7,830 nucleotides of DNA from Acidobacteriota bacterium (lineage in GTDB: Bacteria; Acidobacteriota; UBA6911; RPQK01; JADFOI01), in NCBI GenBank assembly GCA_030624355.1, contig JAUXKG010000096.1, forward strand, positions 1 to 7,830. Direction: 5' to 3'. This document shows, piece by piece, positions 1 through 6,305 of this stretch. The notes under the pieces are model-generated. The model saw only the letters and a program-made list of their open reading frames with translations, had not been told where the DNA came from and searched no databases. The stretch's first letter is position 1. The number at the start of each line of letters is the position of its first letter. Both the position numbers and the translations under genes were made by a program.

Positions 1-845
1 CCGTCGACTGGTCGTCCGGTCGGTGTGGTGACCCAGGCCGTCTGGCTGTCTTCATCGAAGAAAATCAGCAACTCCTGGTCACCCAGATGATCCTTCAAAG
101 GAAATCTGTTAACTTTCTTGAGCTCTTCAAAAGGATACGCCTTGACCAGTCCCTCCCCGCCGGTCTGAACACCCAAAACACGCTCGGCCCGAACCCGGTA
201 GGGATCTCTGGAATAGGCACGGTCGTATCCGGTATCAGTACTCAGGACCAGAGTGTCCGGATGCTTCCCCTTCCAGTTTTCCCAGGTTGTATCCAACAGC
301 GGGACGGTCTTGAGAGAAGTTGAGGTCATAGAACCGGTCACCGACTTCCGGACAAGTTGAGACCAGAGACTCTCTGTTTGGTGGTCGTACAACAAGACAT
401 TGCTTTTGTAGAGTTTCCCGGAGACACCAAAAGTGTACCTTTGCCCATCTATAACCGGGTCGTAACCTACGCCCGAACCAGTCAACGGTCAATAAGACAC
501 AACCAAAGCGTCCCCTCCCACATGATCATTGACCACCTCATGCCAGTTCAATATCCTGACGGGATAGGCCTTGGCAACACCCTGTCGTACAACTCCCAGC
601 ACACGGTCCGCAGCCAACAGAAATAGGTCCGCCTGTCGAGCTGAAACGAAATCGGGATCCATCAGTGCAGGAATACCGTCTTTGGGTGGCCCCCCGTGCC
701 GAATCTGGTTCAAAGGCACGCTGTGTTGGGTCACATCAAACGGTTCCTCTCCCGGACCAGCCGAAAGTTCCTGGCGACGCTGAGAACCGTAGAGAAAGGA
801 AAAGAAGAATAGCGGGACGACTGTGAAAAAGATGGATCGGTACAT
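1..845 (-). CDS. Secreted DUF3179 protein, predicted selenoprotein (partial, C-terminus beyond window)
   Basis: The function of DUF3179 is not established. The protein is 281 codons to the window edge. Residues 1-22 (MYRSIFFTVVPLFFFSFLYG) form a signal peptide or N-terminal anchor. The DUF3179 core follows: IPALMDPDFVS (59-69), VLGVV (82-86), KAYPVRILNWHEVVND (92-107), then VVSY-TGA-PLTGSG, with TGA at residue 119. Past the TGA the same frame gives FGVSGKLYKSNVLLYD (from 139), LWSQL (160-164), HPDTLVLSTDTGY (193-205) and a second VLGV/KAYPF segment (223-239). No other stop or frameshift occurs down to base 3. From family knowledge the residue after VSY is the conserved Cys of Y-C-P-L, so selenocysteine is inferred. 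The start at 845 is chosen because AGAGG (853-857) sits 7 nt upstream; an in-frame ATG at 869 would add eight residues before the hydrophobic stretch. The alternative is a pseudogene or sequencing error (TGC or TGT to TGA). Family call is very likely; Sec is likely. Confidence 0.88.
456..475 (-). promoter_or_regulatory. Candidate bacterial SECIS hairpin in the DUF3179 coding region
   Basis: On the minus-strand RNA, CGGG-CGUA (475-468) pairs with UACG (464-461) and CCCG (459-456). This gives 8 Watson-Crick pairs interrupted by a single bulged A (460) and closed by the loop GGU (467-465). Exactly 21 nt separate the UGA from the loop. Bacterial SECIS elements lie immediately 3' of the UGA within the ORF, with an apical loop roughly 16-37 nt away carrying a G in its first two positions. 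The E. coli fdhF element has 18 nt and a GGUC loop. All these rules are met. One difference from fdhF is that its 5'-side bulged U is absent here; the bulge is on the 3' side. It would recruit SelB with Sec-tRNA. Confidence 0.65.
489..491 (-). other. In-frame UGA, predicted selenocysteine codon (Sec119)
   Basis: The minus-strand codon TGA follows GTT GTG TCT TAT (VVSY) and precedes CCG TTG ACT GGT (PLTG). The DUF3179 family has Cys in this slot. The stop context is UGA followed by C, which is known to be the leakiest UGA context in E. coli. Other genes in the window use TGA as a true terminator (1732-1734 and 6303-6305), so the recoding would be local. A Cys-to-stop substitution or base-call error would look the same at this single position, but the adjacent hairpin argues for Sec. 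Confidence 0.72.
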
Positions 846-852
846 TTGGGAA

Positions 853-857
853 CCTCT
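853..857 (-). promoter_or_regulatory. Ribosome binding site choosing the DUF3179 start
   Basis: AGAGG on the minus strand lies 7 nt before the ATG at 845-843. It falls inside the alternative reading from the ATG at 869, which has no comparable purine-rich site upstream, so 845 is the likelier start and places the hydrophobic signal segment directly at the N-terminus. Confidence 0.6.
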
Positions 858-983
858 CAAAACATTCATATCAACGGCTGAGCGCCAGGTCTCTCACCGG
901 CTCGATATTAGCAAAACAAATGCTTTTTACCTGTCTGCTGGCTGACAAGTACAGGCACCTGGTGGAATTACCAACTGTGTTAG

Positions 984-995
984 CTGTCAGTTGTC
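984..995. repeat. GTCAG-type spacer repeat, inverted copy of 2363-2374
   Basis: CTGTCAGTTGTC here is the exact reverse complement of GACAACTGACAG at 2363-2374. It lies within a wider GTCAG-rich stretch (about 982-1005) in the 870-1203 spacer. The two copies bracket the two-gene unit 1204-2348. The rest of 870-1022 shows no gene; a weak TAATAT at 906-911 (minus) could be a -10 box for the DUF3179 gene, but no -35 partner is convincing. Confidence 0.5.
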
Positions 996-1022
996 TGTTG
1001 TCAGCGGCCGAAGTCCATCGGT

Positions 1023-1105
1023 CACTCGACACTCGAAAATCGTCAATCGACGGTGGTTAGGGGGCACTCGACAATCGACAATCGTTAATCGACACTGGTC
1101 AGGGG
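1023..1105. repeat. Two-copy imperfect tandem repeat, 42-bp period
   Basis: Units 1023-1063 and 1065-1105 both start CACTCGACA and end AGGGG. By eye they match at 35 of 41 positions. Internally each unit is built from shorter ATCGA/TCGACA words. The stretch lies in the gene-free spacer between divergent genes. Such TCGACA/GTCAG spacer arrays look like locally expanding intergenic repeats rather than coding DNA; a regulatory role is possible but not shown. Confidence 0.6.
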
Positions 1106-1124
1106 TCAGCGGTCAGGTGGTCAG
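1097..1124 (+). repeat. GGTCAG hexamer cluster (four copies)
   Basis: GGTCAG occurs at 1097, 1104, 1111 and 1119, with spacings of 7, 7 and 8 bases. It directly follows the 42-bp tandem repeat and ends 23 bases before the TATAAT box at 1148. The spacing is not helical (10-11 bp), so a simple activator-binding array is not strongly suggested; replication slippage of a short word is equally plausible. Confidence 0.55.
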
Positions 1125-1147
1125 GGGCTCATCAGCACCAGCTGTTG

Positions 1148-1153
1148 TATAAT
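1148..1153 (+). promoter_or_regulatory. Putative -10 box upstream of the two-gene unit
   Basis: TATAAT, a perfect sigma-70 -10 hexamer, lies about 50 bases before the ATG at 1204. The -35 region (around 1125-1130) has no good TTGACA match and overlaps the end of the GTCAG repeats. It would drive the genes at 1204 and 1749 as one transcript. Confidence 0.4.
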
Positions 1154-1203
1154 ACCCTCCTCGTCCAACTGTTTTGAGCCGGACCAGCGAAAGGATTCCA
1201 AAG

Positions 1204-1734
1204 ATGGACACGGAGTGGTCGGATTTCGCCGAATTGCCTGACGAAGCACGAGTATGGGTCTATGGCTTTGAGAACGACCTGAATACAAATGCAAGAAATG
1301 CGGTCTCGGAGGCTCTGAGGCGGTTCATTCCCACATGGACCTCCCACCAACATCATGTGACAGCTGCTTTTGCTGTGGTTCTCAATCGATTTGCCATTGT
1401 GGCGGCTTTCACACCGCATGGAATCTCCGGCTGCTCCATAGACAGCTTGTGGCAAAACCTCCGGACCCTCGAGATGGATCATGGACTGAACCCCTTGGAT
1501 GGAGGTTTACTTTTTTTCCGTGATGGGAGCGGCCAACTACGAGCCGTCGATCGCAGCCAATTCCAGCAACTGATCGGGGCCGGAGAAATCAAGGGCGCCA
1601 CTCCGGTATTCGATACCCTGGTCGAGAGTGTAGGCCAGCTGCGGGCCGGACGATTTGAGAGAGCCTTTGAGAGCTGCTGGCATATCAGAATGTTTGGTTC
1701 CGACCTGGAGCCTGCCGCCAAGGCGACTGACTGA
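1204..1734 (+). CDS. Conserved hypothetical protein, 'SGCSID' family (often labelled ABC transporter ATPase)
   Basis: A soluble protein of 176 residues with no signal peptide, membrane segment or Walker motif. It resembles a widespread family of about 160 residues, common in Bacteroidota, that databases often name 'ABC transporter ATPase' although it lacks ATPase motifs. Shared landmarks recalled from that family are ELPDEARVWVY (10-20), the W-x-x-H region near 45-48, a hydrophobic strand ending in NRFAIVA (61-67), the hallmark SGCSID (75-80) and a C-terminal SCWHIRMF. Function is unknown; the conserved Cys77 and Asp80 could be functional. The start at ATG 1204 is chosen because AAAGGA (1190-1195) is 8 nt upstream; a TTG at 1174 is open but lacks support. 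The next gene, a real ATPase, begins 14 nt after the stop, suggesting an operon. Family assignment is fairly sure, function is not. Confidence 0.85.
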   Translation: MDTEWSDFAELPDEARVWVYGFENDLNTNARNAVSEALRRFIPTWTSHQHHVTAAFAVVLNRFAIVAAFTPHGISGCSIDSLWQNLRTLEMDHGLNPLDGGLLFFRDGSGQLRAVDRSQFQQLIGAGEIKGATPVFDTLVESVGQLRAGRFERAFESCWHIRMFGSDLEPAAKATD

Positions 1735-1748
1735 AGAGAATCGACATC

Positions 1749-2348
1749 ATGTACCTGAAGATTCTAGCTCATCCCGTGTTCGTTTCCTTGAATCTCCACA
1801 TGCCTGTAACAGTGGACTTGTCGCATCCACTGATCATGCTTCGGGGAGAAAACGGATCGGGAAAATCGACCCTCCTTCATGCCATTTATTACGCCCTGCG
1901 TGGAGAACAGGTCGAGAACTACCGGTATAAGCTGGAAGGCCATGAAAGCAGTGTCTCGGAAGCCTTTATGTTCGATGCCGAACAGCACAACCCGCGCAAC
2001 CAGCTCCATCTGTTTGAAGACCAGCCGCAAATGAAGGAGTTTCTGGAAACAGCTAGTCACGGGCAGGTGATGCTTTCCTTGTTCCGTCAAACCTTCCCCA
2101 GTCTTCCTGCAGGAACCATCCTGCTTCTGGACGAACCGGAAATGGCGCTGTCCGAGTCCAATCAAAGACGCATTGTCAAGATGCTCATGGAGCTGGTGAA
2201 TGAAAAGAACATGCGGATCATCGCTGCAACACACTCACCGGCACTGATTGAGTCCAGCGAAACCTACGTCATTAACCTCGACGACTACGTGAACAGGAAC
2301 GTCATTCCGACCGACATGCCCCCACCCGGCCAGAGCACTATTCACTAA
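1749..2348 (+). CDS. Compact ABC/AAA-type ATPase (COG3910-like)
   Basis: A soluble 199-residue P-loop ATPase. Visible motifs are Walker A GENGSGKST (33-41), a signature-like SHGQ (103-106) in the place of the ABC LSGGQ, Walker B ILLLDEPE with the catalytic Glu (124-131), D-loop-like ALS (133-135) and the switch H-loop ATHSP (160-164). The arrangement matches small stand-alone 'predicted ATPases' (COG3910, SMC/RecF-like heads) rather than transporter ATPases; no membrane partner is nearby. The spacing between Walker A and the signature (about 60 residues) is short, so it is a minimal version of the fold. Such proteins hydrolyse ATP on dimerisation; the substrate is unknown. The ATG at 1749 is preceded only by weak AAGAGAA (1734-1740), and the gene lies 14 nt after its upstream neighbour, so co-transcription is likely. 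It ends with TAA just before GTCAG-type repeats. Confidence 0.9.
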   Translation: MYLKILAHPVFVSLNLHMPVTVDLSHPLIMLRGENGSGKSTLLHAIYYALRGEQVENYRYKLEGHESSVSEAFMFDAEQHNPRNQLHLFEDQPQMKEFLETASHGQVMLSLFRQTFPSLPAGTILLLDEPEMALSESNQRRIVKMLMELVNEKNMRIIAATHSPALIESSETYVINLDDYVNRNVIPTDMPPPGQSTIH

Positions 2349-2362
2349 CAGCTGACAGGGCT

Positions 2363-2374
2363 GACAACTGACAG
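2363..2374. repeat. GTCAG-type spacer repeat, inverted copy of 984-995
   Basis: GACAACTGACAG here, together with GCTGACAGGG (2351-2360), lies immediately after the ATPase stop. It is the reverse complement of the 12-mer at 984-995. A small 5-bp inverted repeat TCGAC/GTCGA follows at 2379-2393, without a T-run, so it is not a convincing terminator. No strong promoter is visible between here and the receptor start at 2476. Confidence 0.5.
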
Positions 2375-2475
2375 GATATCGACTCCCTGTCGAACGGTCC
2401 TCTGATGATTTTGATCTATTTCAAACAGGCCCGACACTTTGTCGTTCCCGCATCGAAAAGGATTGAGGACATTTC

Positions 2476-4935
2476 ATGACAGCGGGGTTGATTGTAATGA
2501 CCGGTCTGCTACTGTCTGTTCAGAGCCCAGACCAGCAAGAAGCGCTGAGCTCTTCTATCATTGGGACTGCGACAACTCAAAGCGGGACAGTCGTCCTGCC
2601 CGGTGTTCGACTAGTTTTGACACGAACCGGTGCAGAACCGGCGATTGCCTCCACCGTCTCTGACGATACGGGTCGATTCAGATTTCGCAACTTGCCGCCA
2701 GGATCCTACCAGATTTCCGCCTCTCTTCCAGGGTTTCGAAGCCTGCTGCAAGAAGCAGCTCTGGAGCCCGGAGACCAGTTTGAAATTCATCTCGAGCTCG
2801 ACCTCGCGGACATCGAAGAGCATGTCGAGGTGGTTGCCCAAAAAGAAGGTCAAATTCCACAGACGGGAACCTCTCAGACAATATTCAAGGGAGAACTGGC
2901 AGACATTGCACCAGTTAAAGGAGACAACATCGGAGCTCTGCTGCCCTTGGTTCCGGGTGTACTAAGAGCTGCCGATGGAAGAATCGTCATGAAAGGAGGG
3001 AGACCCACTCAAAGCAGCCTGGTTGTTAACAGCAGTGTTGACGTGACTGATCCCGCCACTGGGGACCTGGGGTTCAACCTACCCAGTGCCGCCATTGAGA
3101 GCATAGAGGTGCTTCCCAATCCATATTCTGCAGAGTACGGCCGGTTCTCCTCGGGCGTGACCAACGTTTTGACCAGGCAAGGCACGAACAAGTGGAAGTT
3201 TGCCATCAACAATTTTATTCCCCGCCCCAAGTTTCGCGACGGCGCCATCATGGGGATTGGCAAATTCACGCCCAGGCTGTCCTTTGGCGGGCCGTTAGTG
3301 AAGGATCGGCTGTTTTTGGCACAAACAGTCCAGTACCGTATGATCACGACACGGATTCCCGACCAACCCCCGCTGGAAGCGGACCAACTCCTTGAAAGCT
3401 TCGATTCGTTCACGCAACTGGATTTCAAATTGAGTCAGAAACATGAACTGACAGCCATTGTTTCTGTCTTTCCCCGCAAACTTGGATTCGCCAACCTGGA
3501 CACCTTCAACCCCCAAGAGGTCACAGCCAACCTTCATCAGCGCGGCCACAACATTGGTCTGACTGAAAGGGTCACTTTAACACCGCAGATCATCTTGGAA
3601 TCGACACTCAGCTTCAAACGCTACGATGTCGACGTGTTTGGACAGGGTTTGAATGACATGGAGCTGCTTCCCGACGCCAACCAGGGTCATTTCTTCAACA
3701 CCCAACGACGCAAAACGAAAACCTGGCAGTGGGTAGAGAATATCAGCATCCACCGGAATGAATGGGCCGGCGAACATCTTTTCAAGTTCGGCCTGGATCT
3801 TTTGCATTCCTCCTACGATGGAGGAAGTGAAAGCCGACCAGTCAACATTCGTCGAGCCGATGGAACCCTCAGTCAGCGAATCGAATTCTCCGATCCCACT
3901 TCGCAACGGGTAAGCAGCACCGACTTTGCCCTGTTCGGTGGGGACCGCTGGCGTCTCAGTGACCGGCTGCTGCTTGAACTGGGGCTCAGACTAGACCGAG
4001 ACGGCGTGCTTGAGAAAACCAATTTGGCTCCCCGTCTGGGACTGGTTTTGAGCATACTGCCCGACGGTCGGGGAATATTACGGGGAGGGGCGGGCCTCTT
4101 CTACGATCGCACCACCCTGAATGTAGGTGCCTTTGAATCCTTTGAAAGCCGAGTTGTCGCATCCTTTGCCGATGACGGGGTCACACCCACCGGACCGCCG
4201 GAAACCTTCACATTGCGTGCCTCCCCTTCCCTGCAGACTCCTTACAGTTTCACCTGGAACATCGAGTATGATCAGCACTTCGGCTCCCGGCTGCTTTTCA
4301 AATCCAATTATCTTCGCAGGAATGGCTTCCACGAGTTTCTCATTGATCCTGTCCAGGAACCGACTTCACTGTTGCGCCTCGATTCGCGAGGCCGGTCTCG
4401 TTACTGGGAACTGGAGTTGACAGCCCGTTACAGCCTCAACGAACAAGACCATCTCACCTTTACCTATCTCCGCTCCCGGGCCGAACAGGACCTGAATGAC
4501 TTCGACCACTTTTGGGGAAGTTTCCGAGACCCCGTTATCAGGCCTAACGAGTTTTCTCTGTCAAATACTGACTCGCCAAACCGCTTCCTGCTCAGAGGAA
4601 CCATCATACTGCCCGGCTTGCCGGGCGGATGGCGTTTCTCGCCTATTCTGGAAGTTCGAGACGGCTTTCCCTATTCCCTTGTCAACCAGGATCGGGAGTT
4701 TATCGGGGAGCGTAACCGTGGCGGTCGCTTTCCTCATCTGACAACCCTGGACATCGATATTCAGCGCCCTTTCAAGATCTGGAGATGGAAAACCAGACTG
4801 GGCCTCCGGGTCTTCAACCTCTTCAACCGATTCAATCCGAGAGACGTTCAAAACAACATCGATGCCTCTCTTTTTGGAATCTTCTCCAACCAGATCACCA
4901 GACAGTTCGGAGGAACTCTTCAGGTCGAATTCTAG
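2476..4935 (+). CDS. TonB-dependent outer-membrane receptor with carboxypeptidase-regulatory-like domain
   Basis: This 819-residue protein is predicted to import a ligand across the outer membrane using TonB energy. After a hydrophobic N-terminus (MTAGLIVMTGLLLSVQ) come a CarboxypepD_reg-like beta-sandwich (about 28-115, with DDTGRFRFRNLPPGSYQISA), the plug (about 130-235, with LLPLVPGVLRAADGRIVMKGG and AAIESIEVLPNPYSAEYGR) and a 22-strand-type barrel to the end. It finishes in Phe (QVEF), the usual outer-membrane-protein signal for BAM insertion. This architecture is typical of the large receptor families of Acidobacteriota; at 819 residues it is shorter than the Oar-like members of about 1,000. 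The start is set by GAGGA (2465-2469), 6 nt upstream, and an in-frame TGA at 2464. Oddities: no Lys or Arg in the signal n-region and no obvious TonB box. The ligand cannot be predicted, and neighbours give no clue. Confidence 0.93.
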   Translation: MTAGLIVMTGLLLSVQSPDQQEALSSSIIGTATTQSGTVVLPGVRLVLTRTGAEPAIASTVSDDTGRFRFRNLPPGSYQISASLPGFRSLLQEAALEPGDQFEIHLELDLADIEEHVEVVAQKEGQIPQTGTSQTIFKGELADIAPVKGDNIGALLPLVPGVLRAADGRIVMKGGRPTQSSLVVNSSVDVTDPATGDLGFNLPSAAIESIEVLPNPYSAEYGRFSSGVTNVLTRQGTNKWKFAINNFIPRPKFRDGAIMGIGKFTPRLSFGGPLVKDRLFLAQTVQYRMITTRIPDQPPLEADQLLESFDSFTQLDFKLSQKHELTAIVSVFPRKLGFANLDTFNPQEVTANLHQRGHNIGLTERVTLTPQIILESTLSFKRYDVDVFGQGLNDMELLPDANQGHFFNTQRRKTKTWQWVENISIHRNEWAGEHLFKFGLDLLHSSYDGGSESRPVNIRRADGTLSQRIEFSDPTSQRVSSTDFALFGGDRWRLSDRLLLELGLRLDRDGVLEKTNLAPRLGLVLSILPDGRGILRGGAGLFYDRTTLNVGAFESFESRVVASFADDGVTPTGPPETFTLRASPSLQTPYSFTWNIEYDQHFGSRLLFKSNYLRRNGFHEFLIDPVQEPTSLLRLDSRGRSRYWELELTARYSLNEQDHLTFTYLRSRAEQDLNDFDHFWGSFRDPVIRPNEFSLSNTDSPNRFLLRGTIILPGLPGGWRFSPILEVRDGFPYSLVNQDREFIGERNRGGRFPHLTTLDIDIQRPFKIWRWKTRLGLRVFNLFNRFNPRDVQNNIDASLFGIFSNQITRQFGGTLQVEF

Positions 4936-4986
4936 AAAACCCTCCCGTCAAGCCGCCACCGGACCTCAAGGCACCTCGACCATGTC

Positions 4987-4995
4987 TGGTACAAT
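4987..4995 (+). promoter_or_regulatory. Putative extended -10 promoter for the lipid-synthesis pair
   Basis: TGGTACAAT is an extended -10 element (TG-n-TACAAT, five of six matches to TATAAT) about 40 bases before the start at 5037. No good -35 is seen near 4967, which extended -10 promoters can tolerate. The 101-base gap after the receptor gene holds nothing else recognisable, including no clear terminator. Confidence 0.35.
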
Positions 4996-5036
4996 GGCAC
5001 CTCTGATCTTGGATCGTTGCGCCGAGAGGTTCACAT

Positions 5037-6305
5037 TTGCGACTCGACTCCTCCGCTACGACAGGCCTCATCCTGTGGCCACCGCACAGAGATTCGAGCA
5101 TCGAAAACACGCAAGTGTGGCAACTTCCGCTCTGGCTCAGAATTGTGCGCCAGTTGGCCATTAGCAAGATTGAACCCATCTATCTGATGGACCCCTCTGA
5201 AAGGAAAGCGGAGCCCCCGCCTGTTCCCTCCAAGATTGCCATAGAATGGATTTCAAGCTCTGAGGTGCTCCACCTCAAACTAGCTCCAGGCAGCGAGTGC
5301 ATTGTTGTGGGAGCCAATTGGGTTCTGGATGATGCCCTCATCAAGTATCTGTCCAGCCATCTCGAACCGACTGTCATCACCTTGTCGCAACGGCTTGAAT
5401 TTGCGGGCGCAGCTCGAGTTCCATGGAAGACTCTCGGGACACTGGATCTGTGCTCAGGTAGCGACGGTGTCGGAGAAGCGCTGCTGAGCCTGGCACAAGC
5501 CGGCCAGATGAAGATTCTATCGATTGCCGATCTCCCCGAATACCGGTCTGACTTACGGCGAGTGCTTCCGGTATTTGCTCATCCAATTCGAACCCAAGAA
5601 GATCTTGCCAAAGCCCAAGAGCTTGTACTCGATGCAACTCAAAAAGGCACAAACGATCTACCTGCGCAGTACATCCACCCTCCGGTAGAAAACGCCCTGG
5701 TCCACCTCCTGGTCCCCAGAGGCGTGAGTGCCAATGCGGTCACGACCTTGAGCATCGTCTGCGCGTTGAGTGTAGTTTATCTCTTTTACTTCGGCTACCT
5801 GTTGACCGGAATCCTGTTGGCCATGCTGGTTGGCATTCTGGATGGAGTGGACGGCAAAATAGCACGAGTCAAACTGGAATCTTCACGCCTGGGAGACTGG
5901 TATGACCACCTGTTTGACTACCTCTATGAAGCTCTCTGGTATTTGGCCTTGGGAGCTTATCTGTCCAAACAGACCGGTCTTTCAGAGTACTGGGTGGCGG
6001 CCGGTTTCATGTGTGGAGTCTACTACCTCGACCGGGCTGTCCTAGGAATTTGGAAATTGTTCCGCACCTACGACTTTCATGAGTTGTCTGACTGGGATCG
6101 AACCTTTCGAAGAATTTGCGGGCGCCGCAACAACATCATCTATTTGCTTCTTCCCTTCTTTCTCCTGGGACATCCAGAATTGGGTTTTTGGACAGCGCTG
6201 TTCTGGTGGACGGTAACCTTCCTGGTTCATTTTTTGCGAGTCTCCCGGGCACTTGTCCTGAACATCGGTCAGGATGCGAAGTCCGGTGCCCCGTTGCACA
6301 GATGA
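5037..6305 (+). CDS. Degenerate nucleotidyltransferase-like domain fused to CDP-alcohol phosphatidyltransferase
   Basis: A 422-residue fusion. The C-terminal half is a membrane CDP-alcohol phosphatidyltransferase. The full family signature D-x2-DG-x2-AR-x8-G-x3-D-x3-D is present, with D269, D272, G273, A276, R277, G286, D290 and D294, surrounded by about six hydrophobic segments. It should transfer a phosphoalcohol from a CDP-alcohol to an acceptor hydroxyl with release of CMP. The N-terminal half (1-200) follows the layout of sugar-nucleotidyltransferases (strand TGLILWPP at 9-16; QVWQLPLWLRIVRQLAISKI at 26-45; IVVGANWVLDD at 89-99) but lacks the G-rich GxGTR loop. The order matches bifunctional IPC transferase/DIPP synthase proteins, so an inositol-type phosphodiester product is possible but unproven. 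The start is TTG at 5037, with GAGAGG (5024-5029) 7 nt upstream and an in-frame TGA at 5004; no ATG fits. Its stop overlaps the flippase start by 4 nt. Confidence 0.9.
   Translation: MRLDSSATTGLILWPPHRDSSIENTQVWQLPLWLRIVRQLAISKIEPIYLMDPSERKAEPPPVPSKIAIEWISSSEVLHLKLAPGSECIVVGANWVLDDALIKYLSSHLEPTVITLSQRLEFAGAARVPWKTLGTLDLCSGSDGVGEALLSLAQAGQMKILSIADLPEYRSDLRRVLPVFAHPIRTQEDLAKAQELVLDATQKGTNDLPAQYIHPPVENALVHLLVPRGVSANAVTTLSIVCALSVVYLFYFGYLLTGILLAMLVGILDGVDGKIARVKLESSRLGDWYDHLFDYLYEALWYLALGAYLSKQTGLSEYWVAAGFMCGVYYLDRAVLGIWKLFRTYDFHELSDWDRTFRRICGRRNNIIYLLLPFFLLGHPELGFWTALFWWTVTFLVHFLRVSRALVLNIGQDAKSGAPLHR

Noticed and set aside
235..492. An 85-codon minus-strand frame
   Set aside because: It overlaps the DUF3179 reading frame out of phase and has no recognisable protein features.
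489..845. A complete short protein ending at the TGA (489-491)
   Set aside because: Stopping here would cut DUF3179 inside its conserved Y-C-P-L motif, while the same frame continues with the rest of the domain intact for 162 codons.
1..845. DUF3179 gene as a simple pseudogene
   Set aside because: Only one stop is present, no frameshift, and the stop falls on the conserved Cys with a SECIS-like hairpin next to it. A point error remains possible and is recorded as the main alternative.
1..845. Genome-wide reassignment of TGA to an amino acid
   Set aside because: TGA terminates the intact genes ending at 1734 and 6305, the latter with a normal 4-base overlap.
1023..1124. CRISPR array
   Set aside because: Only two imperfect units lie next to each other with no unique spacers between them, and no cas genes are present.
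1174..1203. TTG start for the SGCSID-family protein
   Set aside because: The ATG at 1204 has AAAGGA 8 nt upstream and matches the family's N-terminus; the added residues have no support.
2379..2393. Terminator after the ATPase gene
   Set aside because: The stem is 5 bp, with no T-run; too weak to call.
6116..6301. N-terminal extension of the flippase
   Set aside because: It lies wholly inside the phosphatidyltransferase gene in another phase, and the ATG at 6302 gives a typical flippase N-terminus.
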